Source of the DNA: Actinomycetota bacterium
GTDB taxonomy: Bacteria > Actinomycetota > Geothermincolia > Geothermincolales > RBG-13-55-18
Direction: 5' to 3'
Assembly (NCBI GenBank): GCA_030019255.1
Contig: JASEFK010000008.1
Coordinates: 43,185 to 107,184 of the forward strand
Length of the DNA: 64,000 bases
In this document: positions 62,592-64,000 of the stretch, in pieces
Layout of the letters: each line of letters opens with the position of its first letter
Position numbering within the stretch: the stretch's first letter is position 1
Made by a program: the position numbers and the translations under genes
Notes under the pieces: generated by a model
What the model saw: the letters and a program-made list of their open reading frames with translations, nothing else
Told to the model about the DNA's origin: nothing
Databases searched by the model: none

Positions 62592-63689
62592 CTATTTCCT
62601 ACGCATGGAGGCCATGAACTCCTCCCTGGTGGGCACCAGCGTGGTTTCGTCACGCCTCTTCAGGGCTATGGCTCCACCCGTGCAGTTGGTAACGCATACC
62701 CCACAACCCAGGCACAGCCTGCGATCGACCCGGGCCAGCTCGTGCTCGTCCAGGCCCACCGCGCCCACCGGGCACCTCTCCTCGCACTCCCCGCATCCCA
62801 CGCACGTCTCCCGGTCCACGCGCGCCAGGTAGCTGGAGGTGTTTACCGCGTTGTCGAACCTCAACTCCAGCCTGCCCCTCATGAACACACAGCAGCAGGA
62901 ACAGCAGCAGCACAGGGTGTTTACCTCTCCCTGGTAGTTGTCGGTCAAGAAAATCAGGCCCGCCTCGCGGGCTTCCTCCAGCTTGCGCACCGATTCCTCG
63001 AGCGAAATCTCCCATCCCATCCCCTGCTCCGCCAGGAAACGACCGAAGGAACCGAAGTGGAAACAGTTTTCCCTTTCGTGGTCGCAACCGCCCCCCGCAT
63101 AGGCCGCCATTGTTCGGCAGGCGCAGTGGGACACGGCCCGGAAGGAAGCCTGTTCCACCAGCTCCTTGGCCGTCTCGAAGGGGAGGATCTCCGCCGCCTC
63201 GTCGATGTCCTCCTCCAGGGGGACCACCCTCACCAGGGGGAGTTCCCGGTCAGCTATTTCCCTTCCCCAGGCCTTGCGGAAGTAGCGTAACCACAGGTCC
63301 GCCAGCCGCCGCGCTTCCTCGGTGTCCCGACCCGTCCAGAAGGGCGCTTCCCTGAGGCCCATCAAGCCGGGCACAAGGCGGTAACTGGCCACTCCATCCT
63401 TCAACTCCTTGTACACGATACCCCTGGAGGCCATGGCATCCAGGGCGCCTTGAAGCTCATCCTCGGGCATTCCCAGCTCGGCGGCGATGTCCGGGAGGGG
63501 CGTGTCCCGATAGGGAAGCCGCGCCGCCAGCCGGGCCTCCTCGGGTTCGAAGAGAACGCGCAGTATCTCCAGCCGTTCCTCGCTCGGGGGAAAGCCGACC
63601 GGCATGCCGTCGAGATGTTCAGCCAGCGCGGAATAGACCTCGTCCTCCAACACCATCACCCCCGCTTCCGACTCCTTAAATTTTAACAT
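62592..63689 (-). CDS. Winged-helix / dicluster 4Fe-4S ferredoxin-like protein with Cys-rich loop
   Basis: 365 residues from ATG 63689, or 354 from ATG 63656. The N-terminal part looks like a winged helix (TPLPDIAAELGMPEDELQGALDAMASRGIVYKE, residues ~60-100). The middle has SHCACRTM, CDHERENC and a striking CCCCSCCC stretch after EVNTL. The C-terminus has two [4Fe-4S] motifs (CVGCGECEERCPVGAV and CLGCGVCVTNCTGGAI). Probably a redox or cluster-sensing protein; related proteins with CCxCCC are known from anaerobes without assigned function. Convergent with the peptide gene. Confidence 0.85.
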   Translation of the reverse strand: MLKFKESEAGVMVLEDEVYSALAEHLDGMPVGFPPSEERLEILRVLFEPEEARLAARLPYRDTPLPDIAAELGMPEDELQGALDAMASRGIVYKELKDGVASYRLVPGLMGLREAPFWTGRDTEEARRLADLWLRYFRKAWGREIADRELPLVRVVPLEEDIDEAAEILPFETAKELVEQASFRAVSHCACRTMAAYAGGGCDHERENCFHFGSFGRFLAEQGMGWEISLEESVRKLEEAREAGLIFLTDNYQGEVNTLCCCCSCCCVFMRGRLELRFDNAVNTSSYLARVDRETCVGCGECEERCPVGAVGLDEHELARVDRRLCLGCGVCVTNCTGGAIALKRRDETTLVPTREEFMASMRRK

Positions 63690-63913
63690 CCCTGCGGTGG
63701 AGTCAAGCAGAGCCGGGATGGGTTAGACGGTTACCCTTCCGCCCGCGCATCCTTCGGAGTTACCTTCGGAAGCCGGCGCCGCTCCCCCTTTATCCGGCCT
63801 TCTCCGGCAACGGGAGTTCGGGTTTCCCGACCGCCCCCACAAGGAATAACCGGAGCCCACGATGGCCGGAAGGTCGTCCTTCATGACCCCAGCCGGGGAA
63901 CATGGGTACGGGA
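63690..63913. other. Intergenic region
   Basis: No gene, repeat or promoter supported. Confidence 0.35.
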
Positions 63914-64000
63914 CTACAATTCTCCGCCCACCACGGAACGGAGAAACTCCATCGGCGGCAGGGATTCCTTCCCGGGAACCTTTCCCTCCCCCGCCGGGTG
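63914..64000 (-). CDS. C-terminal end of a gene running off the right edge
   Basis: The minus strand is open from the window edge to a TAG at 63914-63916, reading GKESLPPMEFLRSVVGGEL at its end. 28 codons only; it looks like a normal protein C-terminus but cannot be identified. Confidence 0.4.
   Translation of the reverse strand, partial: HPAGEGKVPGKESLPPMEFLRSVVGGEL

Overview
The window is GC-rich bacterial chromosome (roughly 60 to 65 percent GC by eye) with tightly packed genes, many TTG and GTG starts preceded by strong Shine-Dalgarno sites, one tRNA gene, and no rRNA, phage or CRISPR. The best guess is a deep-branching, probably anaerobic or fermentative member of the Actinomycetota. 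That guess rests on a mix of features: SpoVG and AbrB together, a minimal SUF pair, a YFAEG-repeat L,D-transpeptidase, an actinobacterial-type GT20 enzyme, 4-hydroxybutyryl-CoA dehydratase and 2-hydroxyacyl-CoA dehydratases. It is an inference; no marker gene in the window settles the phylum.

Region 1 (about 0.3 to 18 kb) is a housekeeping block: mazG(yabN)-mfd, rplY(ctc)-pth, two helical lipoproteins, prs-glmU, tRNA-Gln-spoVG, ispE, rsmA, abrB, metG-tatD and rsmI. Gene content and neighbourhoods follow the Bacillus subtilis rsmI-abrB-metS-tatD-ksgA-ispE-spoVG-glmU-prs-ctc-pth-mfd-yabN region, broken into several transcription units.

Region 2 (18 to 31.7 kb) is envelope and sugar metabolism: a secreted L,D-transpeptidase carrying three modules identical at the DNA level, a zinc-ribbon membrane protein, a nucleotide-sugar epimerase, a frameshifted CpsB-type PHP phosphatase, three trehalose-type genes (otsB, treT, a GT20 synthase), an orphan ABC ATPase, a nitroreductase and nadE. 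It also holds two gene remnants, of a nucleotide-sugar dehydrogenase and a glycosyltransferase.

Region 3 (31.7 to 53.5 kb) centres on acyl-CoA chemistry. Six co-directional minus-strand genes (two acyl-CoA dehydrogenases, two paralogous proteins of unknown function, two 2-hydroxyacyl-CoA dehydratase-like subunits) lie just upstream of a PocR-type sensor kinase and a NarL-type regulator. Further on are a HEAT-repeat protein, a DUF2079-like membrane protein with an apparently leaderless mRNA, an acyl-CoA synthetase, the two-gene SufC/SufB (SMS-type) iron-sulfur machinery, and 4-hydroxybutyryl-CoA dehydratase divergent from a TetR regulator across a very AT-rich control region.

Region 4 (53.5 to 64 kb) has small membrane proteins, a secreted Ig-like pair, a large multi-PAS histidine kinase and two small Cys-motif proteins. 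It also holds the most interesting locus: a radical SAM/SPASM enzyme with a PqqD-like N-terminus, followed by a 21-codon gene, absent from ordinary ORF calling, for a three-cysteine peptide. The peptide gene has its own promoter-like element, ribosome binding site and terminator, and it looks like a very short RiPP precursor. A cysteine-rich ferredoxin-like protein converges on it, and the window ends in the last codons of a minus-strand gene.
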